DNA from: Legionellaceae bacterium UBA6148
GTDB taxonomy: Bacteria > Pseudomonadota > Gammaproteobacteria > Legionellales > Legionellaceae
Length of the DNA stretch: 28,279 bases
NCBI GenBank assembly: GCA_002423125.1
Contig: DIUW01000007.1
Location: 12,339-40,617 of the forward strand
Direction: 5' to 3'
The number at the start of each line of letters is the position of its first letter. Positions within the stretch are counted from its first letter, which is position 1. Both the position numbers and the translations under genes were made by a program. This document shows positions 17,201 to 25,046 of this stretch, piece by piece. The notes beneath the pieces were generated by a model. That model saw only the letters and a program-made list of their open reading frames with translations. It was not told the DNA's origin and did no database searches.

Positions 17201-17843
17201 TAGGAATTTTTTGTGCAAGCTGAACGCCCCCTTTCAAGCGATATCGCCCGCCTTGGTTATCCAACAAGATATTCAGATGGGTTAATGGGATAACTGAACC
17301 ATCTTGAAAATAGACGGCAACTGACGCTTGACGAAAAACAATTTTTTGCTGCGTAGACAGCCAAGCGAATAGAGGTAAATAAGCATCTGGCCCCAAGTCG
17401 GTATCTTGACTGGTTAAATTCAATCCTTCTAGTTTCCAGTGATTATTATTTTGCCGAAAAATCAACTGAGTATGGTCAACGTACAAAATACCGGGTTGTA
17501 ATTTCCAATGCAAAAGAGAACTGAATAAATTAATCCCAACTAATAATTTATTTATTTTTAAGGTATGAGTTGCGTCATCTGTAAGCGATACTCGATTCAA
17601 TTGAAGCACTGGGTGAAGCCAATACCAACCCGTTTCCATGCTCCGAATGACGACTTGCTGCCCAAGCAGTGTGGATAAATGTGACTCAACGGTCGTCTTA
17701 TATTGTCTTGCCCAAGGTGTAAATGCTCGAAATACACAAAATATAATGGCCATGACAATGATCACAATTCCTAAAAACACCCAGCACTTCCCAAGAATGT
17801 GTTTTAGACGCTTTTTTGGATTGTCTACCGTGGGCTCGCTCAT
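14271..17843 (-). CDS. yhdP: YhdP family AsmA-like envelope lipid-transport protein
   Basis: YhdP is a very long inner-membrane-anchored, mostly periplasmic protein of the AsmA/chorein group, thought to carry phospholipids to the outer membrane. From ATG 17843 the product has about 1190 residues, near the family's usual 1270. A single membrane helix lies at about 21-43 (FLGIVIIVMAIIFCVF). It is followed by the typical PWARQYKTTVESHLSTLLGQ segment and WYWLHPVLQLNRVSL. The bulk is beta-rich repeated sheet. The C-terminus keeps SGPWTDPAVVQLN, the common ending of the group. A TTG at 17858 could extend it by five residues, but ATG 17843 has AAGGA five bases upstream. It sits between lolA (25-base gap) and mpl (36-base gap). 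Neighbouring lolA and the nearby lptD point to an envelope-transport theme. Confidence 0.9.
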   Translation of the reverse strand: MSEPTVDNPKKRLKHILGKCWVFLGIVIIVMAIIFCVFRAFTPWARQYKTTVESHLSTLLGQQVVIRSMETGWYWLHPVLQLNRVSLTDDATHTLKINKLLVGINLFSSLLHWKLQPGILYVDHTQLIFRQNNNHWKLEGLNLTSQDTDLGPDAYLPLFAWLSTQQKIVFRQASVAVYFQDGSVIPLTHLNILLDNQGGRYRLKGGVQLAQKIPTQLSIFADLELNPRVFDQTNGQIHLTVESLTPEQWQGFLPHLPVKVEDGRVNASLWLDIKHGEVMESEGTIHVSHLVLNREDRAELYKIPSGSMNLGWKNTKKGWEINGSHVQLDMDGTQWPENSFFIHHNELSQSDRIYVKHILLTPLLAMDLPWPELFKPILEMKPSGQLYDAEFNIKKKVPDYVLMGFTDLGWEGFGHIPAVSGLTGVIHWQPREGRFELDSHNTFIKPHQQPSIMLSRMNTSIAWKPLNQGIQLSLENLVLQNQDLTLTAGGFLDDLEHFSSSHVHLVSQFSMSHGEKWLQYIPSSSLKKKLTQWLKQNIKKITKASGQMTIDGKMADFPFDQTPGEFSILTYLTGVDLLIAPKWPLARAIDAYLHVDKRDLNVDIQHANLNGVVIDNMNLRIDDIGLDYETLLLHGKINAEAEKILATVFAMPLGEKLSRLNALDLRGLLGLDLKVEVPLYPENDEVLTQGEITFADNQIVFHGGENALELENLTGLVAFNQTGILDSTVTTTLAGGPLSLHFESINKPKPATQVTIKGHTMMDELSRTLKLPALSVMKGSLNLDGLLTLSDDATDWDTLNLHSSLQGVSVDLPKPLGKSANVVMPITANIDFNDKKEIRCHINYAGVDLQAAPLDKNEWSFLIKQKDLSADVRYKQSTNTLSGQIAYFHLDNVVDSTSLNTDNITPEAIPNLHLKVQKFIYGDVDVGQVTLDSKSTKTNVQIESCKVTSPSYELNIKGNWIKENTTDRTDVEAYLTVSDLGKSLDRWHIKPTVFTNKGAVSFTGGWPGGITNFSLGKVTGQLQVLIKNGRITNLGSATEEKLGLGKLLSIFSLQTIPRRLSLDFSDLAKGGYSFDQFKGNFQLKQGIMSTQDSEMDGPVALVSMKGNLDVVKQLCFLDIFVSPHIMASLPIVATIAGGPIGPIAGVATWVAIKIINKSMLKVTGYTYKVSGPWTDPAVVQLNIFKKRVKP

Positions 17844-17868
17844 TAGAATCCTTATCAATGTGAGTCAA

Positions 17869-18477
17869 TCACTGCTCCACGACATCCACACCCCGTGGCG
17901 GGTTAAATTTAAATAGTGATACGGCAAGTTTGGGATTAATCTGCACTTTACTGAGCGCCACATCCGTTTGTTGCCCTAATTGATCATATAGAACAATACC
18001 ACGTAATGCAGCACCTTCAAAGGCCAGAGTGACACGCAAAAAATTAGCTTTATTTGATTTAGCGTTTAAATCAAACGAAGTCATATTGCCTTTTTCATTC
18101 ATCGTCACATCAAAGTCGCGAGCAACCGTATTATCATATCCACTCAAAAACAACGCAGCAGTACCACCGATATTATTTTCTTGTTTTTTGACACTCACCT
18201 GCTCTAACTCAACATCATAAATCCATAAACGCGTACCATCAGCAACCACCAATTGCTCCATTGGCTGCTTTGTCTGCCAACGAAAATGCCCCGGACGTGC
18301 TAGGGCCATCGTGCCAGAAGATCGCGATATTTCACGTCGTTTAGCCTTCACAACTTGATTGAAGTTAGCACTCATCGAGCGTAATGCATTAAGTTTAGTT
18401 TGCAGAACCTCGCCCGGCGTGCTCGCAAAAAGCGTTTGTACACTCAGCAATAAAACCGCATAAAGAATTTTTTTCAT
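17869..18477 (-). CDS. lolA: Outer-membrane lipoprotein carrier protein LolA
   Basis: LolA is the periplasmic chaperone that takes lipoproteins from the LolCDE exporter to LolB at the outer membrane. The 202-residue protein has a signal peptide (MKKILYAVLLLSVQTLFAS) and a LolA domain: LRSMSANFNQVVKAK near 33-47, SGTMALARPGHFRWQTKQPM (about 55-74, with the hydrophobic-cavity Arg), LVVADGTRLWIYDVELEQV and a final KFNPPRGVDVV. Length and motifs match the family. It lies 17 bases downstream of ftsK on the same strand, an arrangement common in Gammaproteobacteria. Confidence 0.95.
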   Translation of the reverse strand: MKKILYAVLLLSVQTLFASTPGEVLQTKLNALRSMSANFNQVVKAKRREISRSSGTMALARPGHFRWQTKQPMEQLVVADGTRLWIYDVELEQVSVKKQENNIGGTAALFLSGYDNTVARDFDVTMNEKGNMTSFDLNAKSNKANFLRVTLAFEGAALRGIVLYDQLGQQTDVALSKVQINPKLAVSLFKFNPPRGVDVVEQ

Positions 18478-18494
18478 TATAATCCTTATAATCT

Positions 18495-20855
18495 TTATTC
18501 AACCGACGAGACCAACACATCTCGCGATCCACCATCCAATGGTCCAACTAAGCCCGTCCGCTCCATTTCCTCAACCAAACGCGCCGCACGATTATAGCCA
18601 ATTTTAAATCGACGCTGTACGGACGAAATACTCGCTTTTCGCGTCTGGATCACGAACTCGACCGCTTGATCGTACAGTGGATCATTTTCTTCAGCTGACT
18701 GCTCATCTTCATCAACACCACCTTCACCATCATCACCTGACGCCTGGGTAATTTCAACAATATATTCAGGTCGCCCACGTGCTCGCCAATCATCTGCAAC
18801 ACGATGCACTTCCTTGTCATCAACAAAGGCACCATGAACACGCAATGGTGCACCTGTTCCTGGCGCTAAAAATAACATATCACCATGTCCTAATAATGCC
18901 TCAGCACCTTGTTGATCTAAAATGGTACGTGAGTCAATTTTTGAAGACACTTGAAATGAAACTCGTGTAGGAATATTCGACTTGATAAGCCCCGTCAACA
19001 CATCAACCGAAGGACGTTGTGTTGCTAAAATCAAGTGAATTCCAGCTGCCCGTGCTTTTTGAGCAATTCTTGCAATAAGCTGTTCAACTTTTTTGCCAAC
19101 GACCATCATCATGTCGGCTAATTCATCAATAATCACAACGACATAAGGCAATGGAACTAACAAAGGAGCCTGAGTGTCCATGCCATGAACTGGTTTCCAC
19201 AAAGGATCCGCTATAGGATTACCCTCTGCCACAGCTTCTGCTAATTTCGCATTGAATCCAGCTAAATTTCGCACACCAAGCGAGGACATTAATCGATATC
19301 GGCGCTCCATTTCTCCGACACACCAACGCAAAGCGCTTGCAGCTTCCTTCATATCAGTTACTACGGGAGTCAGCAAGTGTGGAATGCCATCATAAACGGA
19401 TAGCTCAAGCATCTTTGGATCAATCATGATCAAACGCACTTGATCCGGTGTTGCTTTAAATAACAAGCTTAAAATCATGGCGTTAATACCCACCGATTTA
19501 CCTGAACCGGTTGTACCGGCCACCAGCAGGTGAGGCATTTTACCTAAATCGACAATCATTGGGTGCCCTGCTATATCCACTCCCAAAGCCATACTTAAAG
19601 GCGAATGCGCTTGTTGATACACTTCTGAAGAAAGCACATCTGACAAATGCACCATGGCACGATTAGCATTCGGCAATTCAATTCCAACAACCGTTTTTCC
19701 GGGAATAATTTCGACAACACGAACGCTTTTGACCGACAGTGAGCGGGCCAAATCAACCGACAACGCTGAAAGTTTGCTGACTTTCACACCGGCCGCAAGC
19801 TGTAGTTCAAACCGTGTAATAACAGGTCCAGGATGCACCGCAACGACATCCGCTTGAACACCAAAATCACGCAGATGTTGTTCTACTTCGCGAGATAGAG
19901 CCTCAAGCTCGTCATGAGTAAAACCACCCATCGGTTTACCTGGCTGGCCTTTATCGAGCAATTTTAACGCGGGCAAACCACTCACCACCTTCATTTTAGG
20001 CGGTTCCAATGATTGAACGGCGCGTACAGAAGTCGGTGGGATTAATGCCTCGATTGTATCTGAAGCAATAACAGGAACCTTTTTTTCGATTCGTTCTACT
20101 CGTTCAATAGCAATTTTCGGCATCACTCGGGGCTTAGATTGATCAGACGATCGCTGAGTAGGTAACTCAGCCGCTTCAAACGAGTTCAGCGCTCGGAGTA
20201 ATTGATGCCACCCAGCTAACAGCATTTTTATGATGAAATGCCCCCCTTTTATACTCATATACCCTGTCATCTCAAGCAAATAGCCCCAAGACAAATGAGT
20301 CGCCCAGGTGATTCCTGCAAGCAGCATTGCCAATAATATAAGCATTGATCCTTGTTGATTAACGGCATGTGTCAATGCAGTAGCTGCAAATCGCCCTACG
20401 ACACCACCCGCACTAAATTGTCCTGAAAATGCACTTTGCGATATGTTCAAGCTTAACAAGCCACATCCACCGATAAACAAAAACAGGACCCCTGCACTAC
20501 GAATCACCAGGATTGATTGATGATCGGCCTGTACCGAGCGATTTTCTTTTAAAATTTGCCAGGCAAAAAAGACTAAGCCGACGGGTAAAACATAAGCAAG
20601 ATAGCCAAAGAAACAATATAAAATGTCGGCCATATACGCTCCAACGCGCCCGCCAGCATTTGCAACGACTCCGACGCTTGCTCCCGTTTGCGACCATCCC
20701 GGATCCGTCTCATGGTGAGACGCTAAAGACAATACAATAAACAGAGCTAATGTGAGCACTAGAATAAAACAGCCCTCGATCACTCGTTTTTTCACAAAAT
20801 ATGGCAGGGATTCTTTCGGGGTTCCTGCCTTAGCTCCCCTTCGTTGTTTCACCAT
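18495..20855 (-). CDS. ftsK: DNA translocase FtsK
   Basis: FtsK is a division-septum membrane protein that pumps DNA toward the XerCD/dif site during chromosome segregation. The 786-residue protein has several N-terminal membrane segments (about 28-46, 79-100, 117-136, 170-186), a linker of about 230-310, then the motor: Walker A GTTGSGKS at 447-454, Walker B VVIIDELADMMMV and LATQRPSVDVLTG. A C-terminal gamma DNA-reading domain follows (about 715-786, KIGYNRAARLVEEMERTGLVGP). The linker is much shorter than in E. coli FtsK (1329 residues) and like other compact FtsK/SpoIIIE forms. The start ATG 20855 has no clear ribosome binding site. It is divergent from trxB and first in the ftsK-lolA-yhdP-mpl unit. 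Confidence 0.95.
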   Translation of the reverse strand: MVKQRRGAKAGTPKESLPYFVKKRVIEGCFILVLTLALFIVLSLASHHETDPGWSQTGASVGVVANAGGRVGAYMADILYCFFGYLAYVLPVGLVFFAWQILKENRSVQADHQSILVIRSAGVLFLFIGGCGLLSLNISQSAFSGQFSAGGVVGRFAATALTHAVNQQGSMLILLAMLLAGITWATHLSWGYLLEMTGYMSIKGGHFIIKMLLAGWHQLLRALNSFEAAELPTQRSSDQSKPRVMPKIAIERVERIEKKVPVIASDTIEALIPPTSVRAVQSLEPPKMKVVSGLPALKLLDKGQPGKPMGGFTHDELEALSREVEQHLRDFGVQADVVAVHPGPVITRFELQLAAGVKVSKLSALSVDLARSLSVKSVRVVEIIPGKTVVGIELPNANRAMVHLSDVLSSEVYQQAHSPLSMALGVDIAGHPMIVDLGKMPHLLVAGTTGSGKSVGINAMILSLLFKATPDQVRLIMIDPKMLELSVYDGIPHLLTPVVTDMKEAASALRWCVGEMERRYRLMSSLGVRNLAGFNAKLAEAVAEGNPIADPLWKPVHGMDTQAPLLVPLPYVVVIIDELADMMMVVGKKVEQLIARIAQKARAAGIHLILATQRPSVDVLTGLIKSNIPTRVSFQVSSKIDSRTILDQQGAEALLGHGDMLFLAPGTGAPLRVHGAFVDDKEVHRVADDWRARGRPEYIVEITQASGDDGEGGVDEDEQSAEENDPLYDQAVEFVIQTRKASISSVQRRFKIGYNRAARLVEEMERTGLVGPLDGGSRDVLVSSVE

Positions 20856-20927
20856 AAGTATTTCAAAGCTTCACCATTTAATATATTATTCGCGATATTA
20901 ACACAAATCATTGGGAAGAAAGAGAAG

Positions 20928-21890
20928 ATGAGCATAACTAATCCTAACCATCATCGATTAATTATTCTAGGATCTGGCCCAGCCGGTTACACAGCCGCCA
21001 TCTACGCAGCAAGAGCCAATTTAAATCCTGTTCTCATCACGGGAATGGAGCCCGGTGGTCAGCTCACAACCACAACGGATGTCGATAACTGGCCTGGGGA
21101 TGTTGAGGGTTTACAAGGTCCAGCTCTGATGGAACGCATGCAAAAACACGCAGAGCGTTTTCAAACAAAACGAATCATCGACCACATTGTACATGCCGAT
21201 CTCACATCACGCCCATTTCGTTTAAAAGGCGACAGCGAAACCTATACCTGTGACGCACTGATTATCGCGACAGGTGCATCAGCCCGTTACCTAGGCCTTC
21301 CCTCTGAAAAAGCCTATATGGGAAAAGGAGTATCTGCGTGCGCTACATGTGATGGCTTTTTCTATCGCAACAAAGCAGTGTGTGTGATTGGTGGAGGAAA
21401 CACCGCTGTTGAGGAAGCATTGTATTTATCCAACATTGCGAGCTCTGTTACATTAGTTCATCGACGAGACAGCTTGCGCGCAGAAAAAATGCTTCAAGAT
21501 AAGTTGTTTGAAAAAGAACATCATGGTAATATTCGAGTCATTTGGAATCACACACTGGATGAGGTGTTGGGTAACGATATGAAAGTAACCGGTGCACGTC
21601 TTCGAAATCTGAACGAAGAAACGACCCAAGATATTACTGTCGACGGTGTATTCATCGCCATTGGACACACCCCCAATACACAGCTATTTAACGATCAGCT
21701 TAAGATGCATGACGGTTATCTGGTCATTCGATCCGGACTCCAAGGTGGAGTGACTGAGACGAATATTCCAGGCGTATTTGCATGTGGCGATGTTGCCGAT
21801 CATGTTTACCGTCAAGCGGTCACATCTGCTGGATTTGGCTGTATGGCCGCATTGGATGCTGAAAAATATTTGGATTCGATTAAACTCTGA
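20928..21890 (+). CDS. trxB: Thioredoxin reductase
   Basis: TrxB passes electrons from NADPH through FAD and a redox Cys pair to thioredoxin. The 320-residue protein (start ATG 20928, with a purine-rich GAGAAG just upstream) shows LIILGSGPAGYTAAIYAARA (11-30, FAD binding), EPGGQLTTTTDVDNWPG, ACATCDGFF with active Cys138 and Cys141, IGGGNTAVEEALYLS (NADPH binding), VTLVHRRDSLRAE, and GVFACGDVADHVYRQAVTSA near the C-terminus. The length equals that of E. coli TrxB. The frame is open upstream to 20844, but the 28 extra residues do not match the family. It is divergent from ftsK. Confidence 0.95.
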   Translation: MSITNPNHHRLIILGSGPAGYTAAIYAARANLNPVLITGMEPGGQLTTTTDVDNWPGDVEGLQGPALMERMQKHAERFQTKRIIDHIVHADLTSRPFRLKGDSETYTCDALIIATGASARYLGLPSEKAYMGKGVSACATCDGFFYRNKAVCVIGGGNTAVEEALYLSNIASSVTLVHRRDSLRAEKMLQDKLFEKEHHGNIRVIWNHTLDEVLGNDMKVTGARLRNLNEETTQDITVDGVFIAIGHTPNTQLFNDQLKMHDGYLVIRSGLQGGVTETNIPGVFACGDVADHVYRQAVTSAGFGCMAALDAEKYLDSIKL

Positions 21891-21941
21891 GAGGTTTAAG
21901 ACTCTGAATAATAACCGATTTTTTATAATATGTGAGTAAAA

Positions 21942-23366
21942 ATGAGTTATCCAAAGTATTTTGTAACCTATACAGTGCTGACTACAGAAGCAGGATTCAA
22001 CCCATTCTGGCACGCCAGTCTGTTAATGTCTGAGCAAGCCAATCAAGGTGCTCACATCCAAGTCAAAGATGCCGTCGGATTCTATAGTGAACTTCCTAGT
22101 TCCACGACCAATCCCATCATCAAGACCCTTAAAAAGATCCTCGGTTTTAGAATTGACTTACAAGACAGCCACGGGCATTTACGCCAAGAGAAAATACGTG
22201 AGATCGACAAACGAGGGTTAAAAGGGATTAGTTTTGAAGTGACAGAAAACCAATATAGTGATTTAAAAAATCGCTATACACGTGCCATACAAGATGAAAA
22301 CACGGCCATCTTAGAATTAAATGAACAGTTAAATAAAGAAGGTTATCCTGCTGATGGACATACACGCTTTCTTCGAGAGCAGGATCTGGCCGCTCAAAAA
22401 AAACGAGCCGCTGAAGAAGCACTTGCAGCAAGAATCGATCTAACTCCGGAGGAGAGGCAAGCAGAGGAGTTAACGCTTGCAAAAGATCCTAACATTCAAC
22501 CACGCTTAAGACCATTTCATATCACGATGGATGTGACTCGATCGGGATTTAACTCGACTCAATCTTATACGTGTAAGACACGTGTCCTTGATTTTCTATA
22601 TGACTCTGAGATCATCAACAAGGAAGATTACGATAAATTTTTAAGCAGCCCATCCAAAGCAGCATTTCCTCGATGTTACGCAGTACCACTCCTACCCATT
22701 CAGTTAGTGAGTACAGGAAAAACAACACCCGCAACGGTGACAAATGCGGAAGGGAGAACCAAAAAGTTCTATAATCGATCATGGGGAAAAAATGAGATCT
22801 TTTGGAGCCAATCACCTCCTCTATATTCCTCTGACACTTCAAACATTTTGCCAACACGTTATAAGAACAATAATGTCTTAATAGCCGATATGTTAAAGCA
22901 GATTGATACAGTAGAGCAGTTATTGCTGAAAAAAATTGATCAAAGCAAAGCAGCAGGAAATAATGGTGATATTCAACGGATTACTCTTCAGCTCACACAC
23001 GTACAATCAGCTAAAGAAAAGTTTAAAGCAAATGACTACAATCAAACTCAGCTTAGCCTAACTGCACGCCTTAAATTTGCGCGCAAAGCAGTCAATACAG
23101 CCCACATCGCACTCACGCCTCATAAAATAAACTACACATTTTTAGATCGCGCATTACATAACGTTGCTTTACGCTACGCCTTGCTTGGACTGTTAACCGT
23201 TGCTCTTGTCGCTGCAACAATCACAGGTTTACCGGGTGTGGCAATTACAGTAGGTGCTAGCCTATTCTCAGGCTACAATTTCTTTAAAGCCATCCAAACA
23301 GAAATTGAAGTATCCGAAAGAAATTATGATTATGCTCCATTCTGTCAAATACCCGCTCAAGCGTAG
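21942..23366 (+). CDS. Unknown 474-residue protein, possible permuted papain-like fold, effector-like
   Basis: I do not recognise this protein. Its N-terminal part holds a segment GFNPFWHASLLM with His24 and, much later, STQSYTCKTRVLDFL with Cys211 after RPFHITMDVT. A His first and a Cys later in a helix-starting context is the order in permuted papain-like (LRAT/NlpC-P60-type) enzymes, so a hydrolase or acyltransferase is possible; this is a weak, pattern-based guess. Residues 100-185 are helical and charged (EALAARIDLTPEERQAEE), 315-385 also look coiled-coil-like, and 408-446 form a hydrophobic stretch that could be one or two membrane segments. There is no signal peptide. Such mixed helical/membrane proteins are common among Legionellales secreted effectors. 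It occupies the place between trxB and infA where related genomes usually carry aat and ate. Confidence 0.7.
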   Translation: MSYPKYFVTYTVLTTEAGFNPFWHASLLMSEQANQGAHIQVKDAVGFYSELPSSTTNPIIKTLKKILGFRIDLQDSHGHLRQEKIREIDKRGLKGISFEVTENQYSDLKNRYTRAIQDENTAILELNEQLNKEGYPADGHTRFLREQDLAAQKKRAAEEALAARIDLTPEERQAEELTLAKDPNIQPRLRPFHITMDVTRSGFNSTQSYTCKTRVLDFLYDSEIINKEDYDKFLSSPSKAAFPRCYAVPLLPIQLVSTGKTTPATVTNAEGRTKKFYNRSWGKNEIFWSQSPPLYSSDTSNILPTRYKNNNVLIADMLKQIDTVEQLLLKKIDQSKAAGNNGDIQRITLQLTHVQSAKEKFKANDYNQTQLSLTARLKFARKAVNTAHIALTPHKINYTFLDRALHNVALRYALLGLLTVALVAATITGLPGVAITVGASLFSGYNFFKAIQTEIEVSERNYDYAPFCQIPAQA

Positions 23367-23456
23367 ACATGACAGATTTGTTAATAGGCAAGTATGAATT
23401 GCCATTTTCATTTTTTTAGTGCAATATACTTTCCACTAATGAGCTTTGAGAGAACT

Positions 23457-23678
23457 ATGGCAAAAGAAGACCACATTGAAATGCTAGGAACCGTCATTGA
23501 CACCCTTCCCAACACGATGTTTCGCGTTGAATTGGAAAATGGCCACGTTGTTATTGCCCACATATCTGGGCGCATGCGTAAAAATTATATTCGTATTTTG
23601 ACTGGTGATAAAGTCAAAGTGGAATTAACACCCTATGATTTAAGCAAAGGGCGAATTATTTTTCGAGATAAAAACTAA
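23457..23678 (+). CDS. infA: Translation initiation factor IF-1
   Basis: IF-1 binds the ribosomal A site of the 30S subunit during initiation. The 73-residue product begins MAKEDHIEMLGTVIDTLPNT and continues through MFRVELENGHVVIAHISGRM, MRKNYIRILTGDKVKVELTP and DLSKGRIIFR, a single OB-fold nearly identical to E. coli IF-1 (72 residues). ATG 23457 is chosen from this family match although the frame is open further upstream. It lies 90 bases after the unknown gene and 28 bases before the Ntn-hydrolase gene. Confidence 0.97.
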   Translation: MAKEDHIEMLGTVIDTLPNTMFRVELENGHVVIAHISGRMRKNYIRILTGDKVKVELTPYDLSKGRIIFRDKN

Positions 23679-23706
23679 TTGAAATGACTTGCTACGTCGT
23701 CCGAAG

Positions 23707-24768
23707 ATGAAACCGATCCTATTCGCTATTCTATTTTTTTCTACACAAGTGATTCATGCGTGTACCGCATTTGGGATTGTGACGTCATCTGGGACGATCA
23801 TTGGAAAAAATAGAGACTCTTCTTATGGCCCGCAAGCAGTTGGTATCATAAAGCCGTCGAAACAGTTTCGTCATTGGCATGGCAATCATTACCGTCATGA
23901 GAATCAATTTTATGCATTGACGGCCAGTAATGGACTTTCAATGGGCGTTAATCAGCATGGATTAACAGCTATTGAAGAAGACGCTTTACGACCTAAAGAT
24001 GCTAAAAGCCACCCCCGATTTTTAGCACCTGAGCATGGATCCTCATATGGTATGGTCTTACAGGGTGTGTTACAAAACTTCAACACCATCGATGAGATGC
24101 TCCCCTATTTATCCAAAATTTTTAGCACCGCAGCGCCTGATTTTTATCAGTTTGCCGATGCAAAAAAAATCTTAACCGTTGAGGTGGCCTTTGCCGATCA
24201 TGACGCGGATGCAAAACGCCCATTCACTTATCATGTTTTATCGAATAAAAAGGAGCGTTTTACACATACAAACACTTATTTAAGCCCTCAATTTACGCCA
24301 CTCAATCAATTCACATACAGTCAACGAGCTCTAAAAGGAACCGAAAATAGACTAAAAATAATAAATGGTCTGATATCACATGCAAAATCAATTAATACCG
24401 AGACTGCAGCCCATTGGTTTTTGAATACGAACTCCACTGTTTCAAACAAAGATGATAAAAATGGGTGCTTAAATTCGAGTATTTTTCGCTCAAATTTACA
24501 AAACGAAAAATCAATAAACATCAATACTCAGTACAACAAAATTTATGGGACAGTAAGCAGCATGATCATTAACAATCATGGGAACTTAAAAAATTCAACG
24601 ATTTATTTAAGAATGCTCGATTCGATTACGACCAATAACACTGATCAACAAATCATAAACTACAAAGACCTTCGAACACATCTAGTGCATCTATTTGATG
24701 GATCAAAACTCACCTTTGTGAAACATCAATTTACAAGAAATGCTCCCGTAAACAGACAATGCAGCTAA
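23707..24768 (+). CDS. Exported Ntn-type linear amide hydrolase (C45 / choloylglycine-hydrolase-like)
   Basis: The 353-residue protein begins with a signal peptide (MKPILFAILFFSTQVIHA) immediately followed by CTAFGIVTSSGTIIGKNRDS (19-38). The Cys-x-x-F-G start and the G-K-N-R-D motif are typical of N-terminal-nucleophile hydrolases that cleave linear C-N amides, such as penicillin acylases, bile-salt hydrolases and N-acyl-homoserine-lactone acylases. Signal cleavage would leave Cys19 as the N-terminal nucleophile, so export and activation could be one step. Later supporting segments are ASNGLSMGVNQHGLTAIEE and SSYGMVLQGVL. The start is ATG 23707; a TTG at 23689 would add six residues. IHAC could be read as a lipobox, but His at -2 is unusual. 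The substrate is unknown. The protein should act in the periplasm or outside. Confidence 0.8.
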   Translation: MKPILFAILFFSTQVIHACTAFGIVTSSGTIIGKNRDSSYGPQAVGIIKPSKQFRHWHGNHYRHENQFYALTASNGLSMGVNQHGLTAIEEDALRPKDAKSHPRFLAPEHGSSYGMVLQGVLQNFNTIDEMLPYLSKIFSTAAPDFYQFADAKKILTVEVAFADHDADAKRPFTYHVLSNKKERFTHTNTYLSPQFTPLNQFTYSQRALKGTENRLKIINGLISHAKSINTETAAHWFLNTNSTVSNKDDKNGCLNSSIFRSNLQNEKSININTQYNKIYGTVSSMIINNHGNLKNSTIYLRMLDSITTNNTDQQIINYKDLRTHLVHLFDGSKLTFVKHQFTRNAPVNRQCS

Positions 24769-24786
24769 CTCCGGTCAAAAAGTCTC

Positions 24787-24814
24787 GTAGAGTAAACCAA
24801 AAGATTGGCTCTAC
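24787..24814 (+). other. Hairpin downstream of the Ntn-hydrolase gene
   Basis: GTAGAG (24787-24792) pairs with CTCTAC (24809-24814), and inside these CCAA pairs with TTGG around an AAGA loop. It lies 18 bases after the stop of the hydrolase gene and could slow or end transcription, but no T-run follows, so terminator function is doubtful. Confidence 0.35.
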
Positions 24815-24830
24815 CGAAATTCTCTGAATT

Positions 24831-24962
24831 GTCATCCCCGCGAAGGAGAGGATCCATGTATCAAAATGGCACTGTGCTCATTCAGAATGGGCTGATTTGT
24901 ATCCATCGTTATGTTGACGATGGCGCCACGCAAGGGAGATCCCTCGCTGTGCTCGGGACGAC
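24831..24962. repeat. Palindromic-ended dispersed repeat (REP/MITE-like)
   Basis: The 132-base element begins GTCATCCCCGCGAAGG and ends GCTCGGGACGAC; the reverse complement of its right end reads GTCGTCCCGAGC, giving imperfect inverted ends. GGATCC near the left end and AGATCCC near the right form a second matching pair. These words resemble non-coding repeats scattered between genes in several intracellular gammaproteobacteria and rickettsiae. The right-end words recur near 50-60 of this window. No transposase is present. The reading frame across it on the minus strand is a product of the repeat, not a gene. Confidence 0.6.
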
Positions 24963-24988
24963 GTGGGGAGTTATGATTTAAAAAACAA

Positions 24989-25016
24989 TTGTTCTTTTGC
25001 ATCAACATGATATAAT
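24989..25016 (+). promoter_or_regulatory. Extended -10 promoter for the repeat-protein gene
   Basis: A perfect TATAAT (25011-25016) is preceded by TG at 25008-25009, forming an extended -10. TTGTTC at 24989-24994 is a partial -35 at a 16-base spacing. It lies between the dispersed repeat and the ATG at 25047, so it would give a leader of about 25 bases. Confidence 0.6.
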
Positions 25017-25046
25017 TTAAATCACTTTTCGTTGATTGAGCAGAAT

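Noticed and set aside
20844..20927. N-terminal extension of trxB from ATG 20844
   Set aside because: The 28 extra residues do not resemble the family and would overlap the start of ftsK; the homology begins at ATG 20928.
23394..23456. N-terminal extension of infA
   Set aside because: IF-1 is 72-73 residues and starts MAKED, exactly as from ATG 23457.
23707..24768. Lipoprotein reading of the Ntn hydrolase (I-H-A-C lipobox)
   Set aside because: His at -2 is unusual for a lipobox, and the Cys matches the catalytic N-terminal Cys of the hydrolase family better.
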